A stretch of 64,000 nucleotides of DNA from Verrucosispora sioxanthis (GTDB taxonomy: Bacteria > Actinomycetota > Actinomycetes > Mycobacteriales > Micromonosporaceae). Of this stretch, positions 24,271 to 33,374 are shown piece by piece. Where the stretch lies: NCBI RefSeq assembly GCF_010560025.1, contig NZ_SAIY01000002.1, positions 310,001-374,000 of the forward strand, read 5' to 3'. The first letter of the stretch is position 1, and each line of letters opens with the position of its first letter. Both the position numbers and the translations under genes were made by a program. Below the pieces are notes generated by a model that worked only from the letters and a program-made list of their open reading frames with translations, was not told the DNA's origin and did not search any database.

Positions 24271-25983
24271 CTATATAACGAGCGGGAAGAACCCGCCACA
24301 ACCGGGGACCTGGCACGATCGGTAAAGTGCCAGAACCGTCAGCGACAATTTCTTCTCTGCCTTTGTATCCAGCGACAGTTCACGGCAGCCCGCCGGAGAG
24401 CAGAAGCCTAACGTCGCCCATGTCTCAGGATCCCACTTTACTCCCGAAATCCATAGAGCCAGGGCGCTCGCCGTCATAGACGCTTCAGCTGACTCCGCTC
24501 CGAGCCCCATCCGGTAGGTGCCGTCAGGGAGGCGCAGTCGTTCTATCGCCTCCAATGCGACCGTATGCGAATCCTCACTGAGGCCCGCTCGGAAGCGAAT
24601 CTCCTCGATTGCCGCACCGAATATCGAAGACGGCTCAGCGTCAGACTCAGGTTCGGCCAGGGGAAACCCGGGCTCTTCGCTTCTGTGCATCTTGGACAGT
24701 CCCAACACAAGCCTGCTCACATCGTCGTTGTAGCTCGAGGGAGGGCCTTCTACGGCTGCTTCTATGAGTGCCTGCCGTCCGTGGCCGACGATCGACAGCA
24801 GCAGACGTAAACGCATTTCCGCGAGCGAAGATGTGAACGAAGGCTCCCTAGGCTGGGCTTGGTAGGCCGGTAGCCATTCGGTGTCGAATGTCTTCGAGAC
24901 GAGTCGCTGATAGCCTTCTAGTGGGAGATCAAGCATTTCGGCGAGGCGCAGGCCGGCAATTGTGGCTCGAATTGAAGTAGCTACAGCTGTCGGGCTCGGC
25001 CAACCAGCAGGAGAATGTGGTGGAGTCGAAGCACCCTTAACCTTGCATCCGAGCGATGCAGCGTAGAAGTTCAGCTGTGCATCTGAGGGCCGACCAGGCT
25101 CGAACTGGACGAATCCAGCAGGATTTATGATCTCCGTGCAATCTTCGTCTGATAAGGGACGAATCTCGCCATGAAGGTTCTTTGCTATTCGACTGAGGGC
25201 TGCTTTCGCGCCCAGCCAGGCGGGGTCTCTGTGCCGCCCAAGAACGCCATCGATCTGCGAAAGTCGCTCCTCTTCAATCCTCGCCGACAACATGTCCGGC
25301 CCTAAGGCTACCGCTGCCTCAAGAGCGGGAAGCAATACGCTGACGGCAGACTTCCGGTCCACAACGGGCTGCTCAATTACCATACGAATATTATCGACGA
25401 CGCTTGGAGGCACCGGAAGATCGACTGTGGCTAGCACCTCCACTGCAAGTGATGTGCTCCCCCAATTGGCTTCAGAGTCTTTGCTTGCAGCGTACATCCC
25501 GTCTCGGTAGAGCGAACGGAGCCCCTGTTCGATTCGAACCGGATCAATCTCAATGCCAATCTTTTCTGATATCTTCACAGCGTAAGATATTTGCGCAATC
25601 GGCGGGAGCTCGCTTGCTCTCTTTTGGCCAGCGGCCGCAGATACGATCCAGCGCTCAACGCTACCTGCTTGCAGCGACGAGAGGCTACCGCCCCGACGCT
25701 CCAACTCTACGATGTTCCACCACGTATCGTAAATCGAAAATGGGCTGGACGCCTCGTCCCATGCACCATCAATGAAGTATCCCGACTGGCCGTCTGACAC
25801 CCACGAATCTAACAGTATTGCTCTCAGGCTGTCATCGCTTAGTATCGGCGACTCCGGCTTGGGGATACCCTCACCCGAGTCCTCTACAGTAGAAGACGTG
25901 CAGCCGCATAACATTAAAAGTGTGCACAACAAGAACACAAGTACATGTTGGGGCTTCCTGTTCGGGACCACGATCCTGTCCAC
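24271..25983 (-). CDS. large putative lipoprotein, possible prenyltransferase-like helical fold
   Basis: The 570-residue product has a signal peptide with lipobox (VLVFLLCTLLMLCGC). The mature part has repeated segments of the type LRLPDGTYRMGLGAESAEAS, then TASALALWISG, and DTWWNIVELERRGG. These recall the alpha/alpha repeats of prenyltransferase/squalene-cyclase-like surface proteins. This is a resemblance, not a domain match. Start is GTG 25983. It forms a two-gene unit with the small lipoprotein. Its low GC and codon use differ from both flanks. Confidence 0.6.
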   Translation of the reverse strand: MDRIVVPNRKPQHVLVFLLCTLLMLCGCTSSTVEDSGEGIPKPESPILSDDSLRAILLDSWVSDGQSGYFIDGAWDEASSPFSIYDTWWNIVELERRGGSLSSLQAGSVERWIVSAAAGQKRASELPPIAQISYAVKISEKIGIEIDPVRIEQGLRSLYRDGMYAASKDSEANWGSTSLAVEVLATVDLPVPPSVVDNIRMVIEQPVVDRKSAVSVLLPALEAAVALGPDMLSARIEEERLSQIDGVLGRHRDPAWLGAKAALSRIAKNLHGEIRPLSDEDCTEIINPAGFVQFEPGRPSDAQLNFYAASLGCKVKGASTPPHSPAGWPSPTAVATSIRATIAGLRLAEMLDLPLEGYQRLVSKTFDTEWLPAYQAQPREPSFTSSLAEMRLRLLLSIVGHGRQALIEAAVEGPPSSYNDDVSRLVLGLSKMHRSEEPGFPLAEPESDAEPSSIFGAAIEEIRFRAGLSEDSHTVALEAIERLRLPDGTYRMGLGAESAEASMTASALALWISGVKWDPETWATLGFCSPAGCRELSLDTKAEKKLSLTVLALYRSCQVPGCGGFFPLVI

Positions 25984-26010
25984 CTGCCGGTATTTTTAGC
26001 TGGACGGCCT

Positions 26011-26043
26011 GGTTGGGGGCAACCGCTTTCGCCGCCCCCAACC
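26011..26043 (-). terminator. hairpin terminator after the secreted-protein gene
   Basis: GGTTGGGGGC/GCCCCCAACC is a perfect 10-bp stem with a 13-base loop, ten bases beyond the stop of the secreted-protein gene and 28 bases before the lipoprotein start. It lacks a U-tract. It separates the two transcripts. Confidence 0.6.
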
Positions 26044-26052
26044 AGCGTTCAA

Positions 26053-26799
26053 TTAGGGGACGAAATGACCAGAGTTGCTAGATATTGCATAGAACTGACT
26101 GCCCCACTGAAACGAACCCGTCGTCCCAAAGTTGACGCCCGTGAGCCTGCTAACCCCGCAACCTGCATCCATTATTACGCGGTCCCAGTCATGGAAGGTC
26201 TGCCAGGTTCCATTTACAGTAGTGCTCCATTCAAGGGTGCCGGAGTTCGGCGAAACGGAACCTGCGGGCGGATAGCTAATGGACATTCCGAAACCTAGAT
26301 AGTCGGTTTTCCAGATATCGGTGTGGGTGACGGAATCCGGGTCTCCATAGATTGAGTAATCGTCGTAATAGCTTGCCATCGACGTGTTCGAGTTGTATTC
26401 GACCTTGCAGGGGGCGCCGGATCCGACAAACCTGCCGATGTAGGCCCAGGATTGGGAGCTCACCTGGATGGATCCGCGTGCAATGCCGGGTGGGTCGATG
26501 TCTCGAAACCTGTGGTCCCAGAGTTCGCAGTCGTACGTACAAATGTCTGCCACGCGCATATCTCTGCGCTCCGGCATTTTCATTAACCGCTCGTGGCTAT
26601 TACGGAAGTTGGGGTCACTTTTCAGGACCCGGCCACCGTCCTGCTGCTCTACCAGGATCCAGCCCTTCGGCACGTCAGAAGAAGCGGGCTCTGCGCTGCT
26701 CGCCGGACTGGCTGGACTAACAATGAGAAGGGCTGCCGTAGTTAGGGCGGTCAGGGCACCCGCAATCCGCCTTTTCGCTCGTACTGTTGCAGTAGTCAT
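26053..26799 (-). CDS. secreted protein of unknown function
   Basis: The 248-residue product has a Sec signal peptide (basic TVRAKRRIAG, hydrophobic ALTALTTAALLIVS, cleavage near SSAEP). The mature part is rich in Tyr, Ser, Trp and Cys (ICTYDCELWDHRFR; GAPCKVEYNS; DAGCGVSRL), suggesting a disulphide-stabilised extracellular beta protein. I do not recognise the family. It belongs to the same low-GC patch as the two lipoproteins, same strand, but after its own hairpin. Confidence 0.65.
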   Translation of the reverse strand: MTTATVRAKRRIAGALTALTTAALLIVSPASPASSAEPASSDVPKGWILVEQQDGGRVLKSDPNFRNSHERLMKMPERRDMRVADICTYDCELWDHRFRDIDPPGIARGSIQVSSQSWAYIGRFVGSGAPCKVEYNSNTSMASYYDDYSIYGDPDSVTHTDIWKTDYLGFGMSISYPPAGSVSPNSGTLEWSTTVNGTWQTFHDWDRVIMDAGCGVSRLTGVNFGTTGSFQWGSQFYAISSNSGHFVP

Positions 26800-26821
26800 A
26801 TCCACCTTTCGACTGACCTCA

Positions 26822-26837
26822 GCATCGACATCGATGC
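26822..26837. promoter_or_regulatory. inverted repeat upstream of the secreted-protein gene
   Basis: GCATCGA-CA-TCGATGC is a perfect 7-2-7 palindrome 23 bases before the ATG at 26799, where an operator overlapping the promoter or leader would be expected. No regulator gene is adjacent. Confidence 0.45.
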
Positions 26838-27078
26838 TCTAATTGTTCGCCGATGCTAGCAGTTTCGTACGGATGAAAAACGATAGTCGATATGAGCCTG
26901 TGTAGAGGTAAACGCTGGATGTGCAGGGAACACAGCAGAGAGTGACCGCCGCCCGCGTGGACGGACGTGACCAAACTGTTATCGGAAGTCGCGCCGGACG
27001 CGCGTCCATCGGTGGTCCAAGCGCCGCCATCCGGCTACCGCTGCTGGTCGTAGCCGCGTACTGGCACTACTCGGCATC

Positions 27079-27303
27079 ACATGACGACTCTGCCGGGGCC
27101 CTGCCCGGTAGCCGCCTCGGCAGTCTTGGCATCGACGTCGATCGGTACTGGCTCTCGGCCCGGGAGATGGAGGACCGCTTGACCGCCGCCGGTTTCGCCC
27201 TGTTTTCCAGGGCAGCGCCCCACCGGAAGAGGCAGAGCCCCCGTACGGGTACATGCTGGTCCGCAAGACCGGCTCCGCGAATGCTCCCGGTGATCGAGCG
27301 GCT
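27079..27303 (+). pseudogene. remnant of a methyltransferase-like C-terminus
   Basis: One frame gives DVDRYWLSAREMEDRLTAAG and, after a shift near 27190, another gives RPVFQGSAPPEEAEPPYGYM followed by LVRK. Together these resemble the last strands of class I SAM-dependent methyltransferases (sensor segment, then YxLVRK end). No upstream SAM-binding part is seen. The stretch 26838-27078 shows nothing else. Confidence 0.35.
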
Positions 27304-27366
27304 CGTCGGGTTCGTGTAGGTCGACCCACCCGGGGGTCGATGGCAGCGCGCCGACGGGAGAGGCTG

Positions 27367-28131
27367 CTACCGCAGGCTCGGAACCTGGCTCGGCAAGGTA
27401 GATCGGCACCCGAGGTGGGCTGAGCGGGTAGACGCTCGGCCTACCTGCGGATTGACGAGCGAGAAGCCAGTCCTTTCGTATGCGCCCGAGGAGTCCCGGC
27501 ACACCACCTCGACACCGGGATGCTCACACAGCCACTTCTCCAACGTGTGGGCCTTGCGGTCGGGCAGCACCTCGATGCGTTCACGGGTGACCGCGTCGAT
27601 CAGGACGGTGGCGTAACGGCGACGGCGGCACAACGCGAAGTCGTCGACCCCGAGCACGCGGGGAACCCGCCGTTCGGGCAGCGGAACGCGTAGCAGCGCC
27701 CGCAGGGTGGTGTGACGGGACATGACGACCATCGCCAGGACCGACAACAGGCGAGCACCGCCCCGGCCAGCCAGATGGCGCACCACCGCAGCGACCTGGG
27801 AGATCAACCGGGACGTGCGACGCTGGTAACGCTCCAGAACACCCGGAAGCTGTTCGCGGAACGTGCGACGGCAGCCCTGCGTCGGGCACACCAGACGGCG
27901 TACGCGTACCCGCACCACTACCGGCCGGGCATCGACCGGCACATCCGCCAGAGTCCGCTGGTGATACCCGTGCACCCGACCCGTCACCGCCTCACAGCCC
28001 GGACAGGCCGCCGTCCCTGCAGGCGTCCGAGCCCGCACCAGGATCCGCTCGCCCTCGTCCATGACCTCATCGATCACCAACGGGGACAGCCCCGAGAACA
28101 CCATCTTCGTAAGATCAACGATCTTGCACAC
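27367..28131 (-). pseudogene. ISL3-family transposase, C-terminally truncated
   Basis: The 254-residue frame has the ISL3 start ([20 protein letters not shown]), a zinc-finger-like CPGCE...[10 protein letters not shown], and the catalytic-domain start [20 protein letters not shown]. Homology stops near 27465 at [13 protein letters not shown], where full-length proteins continue for about 200 more residues. The rest of the frame is unrelated. It is a dead fragment, cut on the other side by the IS5-family copy. Confidence 0.8.
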
Positions 28132-28197
28132 ATGACCTCAACGACATCGACCACCCTCAGTCACCACCGAATGTGAGACACAGCCGTTAGCGAGACA

Positions 28198-29130
28198 GCC
28201 CCGTGTTTGAGAAGGTCTGTTGTGGACGGTGTGGCGGCGTGACATGCACCGTTGGGGCGGGCAGGGTGACGCGGTGTCTGCGCGCCGTGGCTACCCCTCC
28301 GATCTGACTGATGCCCAGTGGTCGCTGGTTGAGCCGCTGTTGCCGGAGCCGAACACGGATGGCCGGCGGGAGAAGCACCTACGGCGGGAGATCGTCAACG
28401 CCATCCTGTACGTGGTGCGGTCGGGGTGTCCGTGGCGGTACCTGCCGGCGGATCTGCCGCCGTGGCAGACGGTGTACTGGTACTTCACCCGGTGGGAAGA
28501 GACCAGCGTGACGGAGAAGCTCCTGGCTACGCTGCGGGTCAGGGCGCGGGTGCAGCAGGGCCGTCAGCCGGAGCCGTCGGCGGGGGTCATCGACTCCCAG
28601 AGTGTGAAGGGCGCCGACACCGTCGGTCGGGACAGTCGGGGCTACGACGCCGGGAAGAAGGTCAACGGCCGTAAGCGGTTCATCGTCACCGACACCCTCG
28701 GCCTGCTGGTCGCCGTCACTGTCCTCGCGGCGAGTTGGCAGGACCGCGACGGCGCGAAGACCGCCCTGCTCAGCGCCTACATGCTCACCCCGATCCGGCA
28801 TGTCTACGCCGACCAGGGCTTCACCGGACGGCTGGTCGACTGGACCCGCGACACCCTGCGCACCACCCTGGAGATCGTCCGCAAACCCGCCGACCAACGC
28901 GGCTTCGCCGTGCACCCTCGCCGCTGGGTCGCCGAACGCACCCTGGCCTGGCTCAACGCCTGCCGCCGCCTGGCCCGCGACTACGAACGCCACCCCGCCG
29001 TCTCCGCAGCCCTCATCCGCTGGGCCGCCATCGCCGGCATGACCCGCCGCATCACCCGCGGCCAACCGGCACAACGACAAGCCCGCCGCACCTTCAACCG
29101 GACCTGACAACCCCATCTCAAACACGCTCT
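28198..29130 (+). mobile_element. IS5-family element (DUF4096 type), intact copy
   Basis: The right end TCTCAAACACGCTCT (29116-29130) is the same 15-base end as the copy at 22490-23423. The left end matches only in its inner 11 bases (28202-28212), so the outermost bases have changed or been lost. Size is 933 bp. Confidence 0.75.
28220..29107 (+). CDS. IS5-family transposase, intact
   Basis: The 295-residue protein has the DUF4096-type N-terminal region (GYPSDLTDAQWSLVEPLLPE; WRYLPADLPPWQTVYWYFTR) and the DDE catalytic region with GVIDSQSVKGADTVG (first Asp), VYADQGFTGRLVDW (second Asp) and WVAERTLAWLNACRRL (Glu). All are intact, so it may mobilise both copies. Start is TTG 28220, with later alternatives. 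Confidence 0.9.
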   Translation: MWTVWRRDMHRWGGQGDAVSARRGYPSDLTDAQWSLVEPLLPEPNTDGRREKHLRREIVNAILYVVRSGCPWRYLPADLPPWQTVYWYFTRWEETSVTEKLLATLRVRARVQQGRQPEPSAGVIDSQSVKGADTVGRDSRGYDAGKKVNGRKRFIVTDTLGLLVAVTVLAASWQDRDGAKTALLSAYMLTPIRHVYADQGFTGRLVDWTRDTLRTTLEIVRKPADQRGFAVHPRRWVAERTLAWLNACRRLARDYERHPAVSAALIRWAAIAGMTRRITRGQPAQRQARRTFNRT

Positions 29131-29154
29131 GAGCCAGATAACTCGGCGTAGCGA

Positions 29155-29295
29155 TCAGATCGCGGCATGAGCGTGCAGGTGATCAAGCAACTCCGTCACC
29201 TTGCTGAAGCCTTTCCGCAACCGGCGCAAGCCGTGCGGATCCGCCGCCGAGTCAACCCGACTGTCGGGGCGCTGGTCTTCCGCCACGTACGCCAT
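29155..29295 (-). CDS. 46-residue protein or C-terminal gene remnant
   Basis: From ATG 29295 the minus strand reads MAYVAEDQRPDSRVDSAADP then HGLRRLRKGFSKVTELLDHL, ending ...AHAAI. Codon use is natural, and protein-like sequence continues upstream (GCRDAIRLV) into the end of the hydrolase gene, so this is more likely a C-terminal fragment than a complete small gene. Confidence 0.35.
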   Translation of the reverse strand: MAYVAEDQRPDSRVDSAADPHGLRRLRKGFSKVTELLDHLHAHAAI

Positions 29296-29330
29296 CACCA
29301 GCCTGATCGCGTCACGGCACCCGGGCCACC

Positions 29331-30191
29331 TCAGGGGGTGGGTGGCGCCGGGTGGCCCGCGAGGAACCCTTCCACGGTGGCTGCGAACATGCTCGGGTCG
29401 TCCACCCAGGGAAAGTGCCCGATACGCGGCAGTTCCGCCACCTCGGCATGGGGGATACCGGCAGCCAACTCGCGGACGGCCCGGCAGGTTGGCCAGATGT
29501 CGTACTCACCGGCGACCAGCAGCACCGGCACTTCGAGCGCCGCAAGCCTCTTCGGTATCGCGGGGTCCGGTTCGAAGTTGGCGTAGAAGCCGTCCGTGGC
29601 CGGCTGGGCGAACTGCGCGGGTTCGGCGCGCGCCTGTGCGTGGGCCGCAGCATTCCAGCGCCCGTACAGTAGCGGCGTCGACAGCCACCGGTACCGCTCC
29701 AGCTCCTGCGGTGACGCGGCCACGGCATGCAGCGCGGCGACCGCTTCGGCGTACCAGGGCTCGTGCACCCGCCGGGCCAACACCTCGTCCACACCACGGT
29801 CGGATGGAATGCCGACGACCCGCAGCGACGGAGCTACCAGCACAACGTGATCGAGGCGGTGCGGGTACTCGACCGCGTACCCCAGGCAGATCCCACCACT
29901 GGCCGAATGCCCGAACAGGTCGAAGCGGTCCAGCTGAAGGTGGTCGCGCAGGGCCTCAACGTCCTGGACGAGCCGGTCGACCCGGTACGTCTCGGGATCC
30001 TCGGGGACCGACGACGCGCCCGTGCCGCGATTGTCCAGAAGGACCAACGTCCGATGATCGCTGAGACCGCCCAACTCACCAAGGTACTCGACGGCCTGAC
30101 CGGGACCACCGGGGATGCACACCAAGGGCGGCCCGGAACCAACCAGCCGGTACGCCAGTTCCGTACCGTCCCAGGATCGAAAACGTCGCAT
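29331..30191 (-). CDS. alpha/beta hydrolase, proline-iminopeptidase-like
   Basis: The 286-residue protein has the oxyanion-loop motif IPGGPGQAVEYLG, the DNRGTGASS segment, and the nucleophile elbow GHSASGG (Ser near residue 119). The late acid is in GEYDIWPT and the His in IGHFPWVDDPS. This complete triad fits the proline iminopeptidase/tricorn-interacting factor F1 type. The natural substrate is unknown. It stands alone at the start of the cassette-like gene row. Confidence 0.88.
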   Translation of the reverse strand: MRRFRSWDGTELAYRLVGSGPPLVCIPGGPGQAVEYLGELGGLSDHRTLVLLDNRGTGASSVPEDPETYRVDRLVQDVEALRDHLQLDRFDLFGHSASGGICLGYAVEYPHRLDHVVLVAPSLRVVGIPSDRGVDEVLARRVHEPWYAEAVAALHAVAASPQELERYRWLSTPLLYGRWNAAAHAQARAEPAQFAQPATDGFYANFEPDPAIPKRLAALEVPVLLVAGEYDIWPTCRAVRELAAGIPHAEVAELPRIGHFPWVDDPSMFAATVEGFLAGHPAPPTP

Positions 30192-30390
30192 ACGGCCCTA
30201 CCCTGCCACGGATCTCACCCGAAAACCGCCCCGGCGGCGGCGAACTGGGACCTGATCGGGATCGAGGTGCGGAGGCAACAGCGACGGTCAAGGCCAGCGC
30301 TACCGTCTGCGATGGGTAGCGCGGCTACCCACGCGCCCGGTGCGGCAAATCCGGATGTCGCATCACGATGCTGTCAGGCATCATCGTCGC

Positions 30391-30753
30391 GTGGATGCCC
30401 GCCGAACGATTGTCCTGGTCGATGACCTTCGTTCGTTCGTGGATGGCCGTGGTGCCCAGGTGGCCCGTACCAGCGCCGCCGGGGTTGAACTTCTCAATCG
30501 GTACCGGGACCGGCGCTTGGACGAGCTGTGGCTGGACCACGATCTCGGTGGGGACGACACGATCTGGCCGGTCGTGGAGGTCCTGGAGCGGGCCGCCTTC
30601 GACAACCGTCCCTTTGACGTCGGCGTCATCAACGTCCACTCGGCCAACCCGACCGGCGCCGCGAAGATCGCCCAGGTCTTGCGGCACTGGGGGTATCGCG
30701 TCCGTGTCGCGTCGGGTTCTACCGACGTCGGCTATCTCGACGGCCCCGCGTGA
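30391..30753 (+). CDS. cyclic-phosphate processing receiver-like domain protein
   Basis: The 120-residue product has TIVLVDDLRSFVDG at its start and LDELWLDHDLGGDDTIWPVV in the middle, the two acidic loops of the cPRR type of receiver-like domain, a small phosphoesterase-like family found as single genes in mobile DNA. I chose GTG 30391 because the first strand begins there. The role is inferred from family resemblance only. Confidence 0.65.
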   Translation: MDARRTIVLVDDLRSFVDGRGAQVARTSAAGVELLNRYRDRRLDELWLDHDLGGDDTIWPVVEVLERAAFDNRPFDVGVINVHSANPTGAAKIAQVLRHWGYRVRVASGSTDVGYLDGPA

Positions 30754-30805
30754 GCTGACCGACCCGATCGCCCCGTCCGCCGGCCACCACACTCGGAGCG
30801 GCATG

Positions 30806-31063
30806 TCAGGGAGACGGAGACGCATCGTCGCGGCGGAAGACGATGGTGAAGAACCCTCGGTACTTGGCATCGTCGCCCAACTCGGTCTCGAAGCCGATTG
30901 CGAGTACATCGTCCATGCTGATGGGCTCGTCTTGAGCCAGCGTGCTCGCCACATGCCTGAACAAGGCGGTCAGGGACTGGTCCTCGTCTGCCGCCGGTAG
31001 GCCGATGGAGAAATGCTTGCAGTCGTAAGCCTCGACCACGCTCCCGATGCTGTCACGACTCAT
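30806..31063 (-). CDS. small hypothetical protein
   Basis: The 85-residue product starts at ATG 31063 (MSRDSIGSVVEAYDCKHFSI) and contains SMDDVLAIGFETELGD and YRGFFTIVFRR. It appears to be a compact alpha/beta protein, perhaps an immunity-type partner, but I do not recognise it. A 69-bp copy of the local intergenic repeat lies just upstream. Confidence 0.55.
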   Translation of the reverse strand: MSRDSIGSVVEAYDCKHFSIGLPAADEDQSLTALFRHVASTLAQDEPISMDDVLAIGFETELGDDAKYRGFFTIVFRRDDASPSP

Positions 31064-31085
31064 GCGACCGGCACCTCGATCCGCC

Positions 31086-31154
31086 CGCTCATCGGCTACC
31101 GAGCATCGTCGTGATCGGCCGACTGTGACGTTGCGTGACACGCGGTACGCGGCA
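31086..31154. repeat. intergenic cassette-like repeat, copy D
   Basis: It begins CGCTCATCGGC and ends with GTGACRC-type sequence then GCGGCAG, matching the copies at 33302, 36014 and 37194 at both ends with a variable middle. Inner motif GTGACGTTGCGTGAC matches copy A (GTGACGCTGCGTAAC). It lies between two small minus-strand genes. Confidence 0.55.
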
Positions 31155-31201
31155 GATCAGGATGTGTGATCTTGGCGGTTTGGCTGGCAAGTGCGGTGAT
31201 G

Positions 31202-31597
31202 TCAGGTGGCGCCGAGGAGGTCCCACCGGTTGCCGGCGATGTCGAGGAAGACCGCGACCCGGCCATAGGGCTCGGTCCGTGGTTCCCGGACGAAGGTGAC
31301 ACCGGCCCCGGTCATCCGTCGGTAAGCGGCGTCGAAGTCGTCGACACGGAAGAAGAACCCGACCCGGCCGGCTACCTGGTTACCGACAGCGGCACGCTGG
31401 TGTTCTCCGTCGGCGCGCGCGAGCGGAATCCCGGTCTGGGCACCCGGGGGCCGCACGACGACCTACCGCTTGGGTCGCCCGTCATTGGTCAGCGATGGGG
31501 AGTCCTCGACGAGGTCGAAGCCGAGTACGTCGCTGAAGAACGCGATCGCCGAGTCGTAGTCATCGACAATCAGGGCAACCAAGTCGATCTGCACCAC
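31202..31597 (-). pseudogene. VOC/glyoxalase-family protein with in-frame amber stop
   Basis: From GTG 31597 the frame reads VVQIDLVALIVDDYDSAIAF, DVLGFDLVEDS, the usual first half of a VOC fold. It then meets TAG at 31463-31465 after GRPKR, where Trp (TGG) is normal. The same frame resumes VVVRPPGAQTGIPLARA and ends GRVAVFLDIAGNRWDLLG, the standard second half. The full length would be 131 residues. One base change explains the break. Confidence 0.75.
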
Positions 31598-31718
31598 GGC
31601 AGCGTACGCGGGGTCGACTCCTGCTCGCCGCTCGCGCGCACCACCACGGCATGAGTGGGTGTCGTTGGTGAGCAACCCATCGGTCTGTGGGCTGCTGAGG
31701 TCGCGCTTGAGTCTTGTG

Positions 31719-32333
31719 TTACGGCCGGTTTGGTCCGTGCTTGAACAGCCGATCGATGTGATCGGTGAGAATACGCAGTGCGGCTGCACCGTCTCGTTGC
31801 CCGCCGAGCACGCTTGAGCCGAGGCCGTTGGTGAGAGCGAGGAGTCCGGCGGCGGTCGTCGCCGGGTTCAGCGTGGTGTCGATCTGGTCGGCCTGCTGCG
31901 CGGCGGTCAGTTGCCCGGCGAGCAGTCGTTCGACCTTGTCCGGGTAGGCGGCGCCGTGCCGGGTAGCGAGGTCAGGGTCGGTGAAAACCAAGGTGTAGTA
32001 GCCGGTGTAGGCCCTCGCCAGGTCGAGGCTCTCGGCGTCGGTGGGCAGGATCGCGGTGAGTGTGCCGTAGACGACGTTGCGGGGGGTCACCGGTCCCAGG
32101 GCACGGATGTGGCTCTCCACCCGGGTGGCCAACCGTTCGCCGAGATAGGCCAAGGCGGTGAGTAGCAGCTCTTCCTTGGTGTGGAAGTAGTACTGCACCA
32201 GGCGGAGAGAGACGCCGGCTTCGGCGGCCACTTCACGCAGGCTGGCGGACTGCAGGCCACGGGCGCTGGCGATGCGCAACAGCGCCTCCCCGATCTGCCG
32301 GCGGCGTATCTCGTGGTCCACACGTTTGGGCAC
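31719..32333 (-). CDS. TetR/AcrR family transcriptional regulator
   Basis: The 204-residue protein has a typical TetR DNA-binding domain (SASLREVAAEAGVSLRLVQY, then YFHTKEELL) at residues about 30-60 and a ligand-binding C-terminal half. It is divergent from an alpha/beta hydrolase gene, and a palindrome lies between them, so it likely represses both itself and the hydrolase. Confidence 0.9.
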   Translation of the reverse strand: MPKRVDHEIRRRQIGEALLRIASARGLQSASLREVAAEAGVSLRLVQYYFHTKEELLLTALAYLGERLATRVESHIRALGPVTPRNVVYGTLTAILPTDAESLDLARAYTGYYTLVFTDPDLATRHGAAYPDKVERLLAGQLTAAQQADQIDTTLNPATTAAGLLALTNGLGSSVLGGQRDGAAALRILTDHIDRLFKHGPNRP

Positions 32334-32369
32334 GGCGATCCGTTCCGGGATAGTAGTCGATGGCTTTCA

Positions 32370-32385
32370 TGATACGCTTGTATCA
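32370..32385. promoter_or_regulatory. operator-like palindrome between TetR and hydrolase genes
   Basis: TGATAC-GCTT-GTATCA, 6-bp perfect arms, sits 27 bases before the hydrolase start and 37 before the TetR start. It probably overlaps the promoter and is the likely TetR site. Confidence 0.65.
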
Positions 32386-32411
32386 AGAAAGTCGAGCGAG
32401 GTGGTGACAGC

Positions 32412-33296
32412 ATGCCAGCTGCCGGAATCAGCACCTTCACCAGCGACAAGGCTCAGGCGCGGTTCGCGCGGGCGTACGAGGGCATGCGTCGGCGGCGGTG
32501 GCCAGCGGAGGCGACCGTGACAGACGTGGCGACCAGTTTCGGCTCTACCAGGGCGTACCGGATCGGCAGTGAAGGCGTCCCGTTCGTGCTGCTGTCGGGA
32601 GCCGGCGGCAACGCGTTGTCCTGGCATCGCTACATGCGTCCGTTCGCCGCGACGCGGCAAGTGATCGTTCTCGATCCGGTCGGTGAACCCGGATGTTCGG
32701 TGCAGGAGAGACCACTACACGACGGGCGCGACTGGGCCAACTGGCTGCATGAGACCCTCACCGCCCTGGACGTTGAACGCGTCCATCTGGTCGGCATGTC
32801 CCACGGCGGCTGGGTCGCCTTGCAGTACAACCTGCACCTGCCCGGCCACGCCGACACGATCACCCTCCTCGACCCCGCCGGCTTCGGCCGGCTCAACGGC
32901 CGTTTCCTCGCCTGGATCATGATGGGCGGACTCGCCGCTTTCAGCCCCACGCCGATTCGCCGTCTCGCGGCACGGGCGCTACACAACTCCTCCTTGCTCG
33001 ACGACGACCTCGTCCGACTACTACGGGCCAGCACTGGCTTCCGCCGCCGCCACATCGCGCCGCCCGAAATCACCGACGAGGAGCTACGCCGGATAACTGC
33101 TCCGACCCTGGCGCTGCTCGGCGGAAGAAGCCAGATGTACGACGCCCAAGCCGTGGCCGCCCAGATCCGGGCCCAGATCCCCAACGCACACGCCGAAACC
33201 ATCCCAGAAGCCGGCCACGACCTTCCTGTCCGCTGCCCCGAACTGGTCAGCAACCGGACCATCCAGTTCACCGCCGCAACCGAGAAGCAAGTATGA
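32412..33296 (+). CDS. alpha/beta hydrolase
   Basis: The 294-residue protein carries LLSGAGGNALSWHRYMRPF, VIVLDPVGEPG, the nucleophile elbow VGMSHGGWVAL (Ser near residue 134), the acid in ALLGGRSQMYD and the His in EAGHDLPV. These fit a complete hydrolase triad with a long helical cap. It is controlled, by inference, by the divergent TetR gene; the substrate is unknown. Confidence 0.87.
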   Translation: MPAAGISTFTSDKAQARFARAYEGMRRRRWPAEATVTDVATSFGSTRAYRIGSEGVPFVLLSGAGGNALSWHRYMRPFAATRQVIVLDPVGEPGCSVQERPLHDGRDWANWLHETLTALDVERVHLVGMSHGGWVALQYNLHLPGHADTITLLDPAGFGRLNGRFLAWIMMGGLAAFSPTPIRRLAARALHNSSLLDDDLVRLLRASTGFRRRHIAPPEITDEELRRITAPTLALLGGRSQMYDAQAVAAQIRAQIPNAHAETIPEAGHDLPVRCPELVSNRTIQFTAATEKQV

Positions 33297-33301
33297 ACAT
33301 C

Positions 33302-33374
33302 CGCTCATCGGCACGACCGGGCGTCGGCGTGACCCGGTTGTCGTGACGCTGCGTAACGGACGGTCGGTGGCATG
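33302..33374. repeat. intergenic cassette-like repeat, copy A
   Basis: This 73-bp copy opens CGCTCATCGGCACGACCGG and closes GGACGGTCGGTGGCATG. The ends are imperfect inverted complements: ACCGG pairs CCGGT-type bases and CAT pairs ATG, with an unpaired block between. It follows the hydrolase stop by six bases. The remaining bases to 33526 show nothing else. Confidence 0.65.

Noticed and set aside
24150..24411. Small plus-strand frame over the lipoprotein junction
   Set aside because: It is antisense to two lipoprotein genes that have clear lipoboxes and a tight start-stop arrangement.
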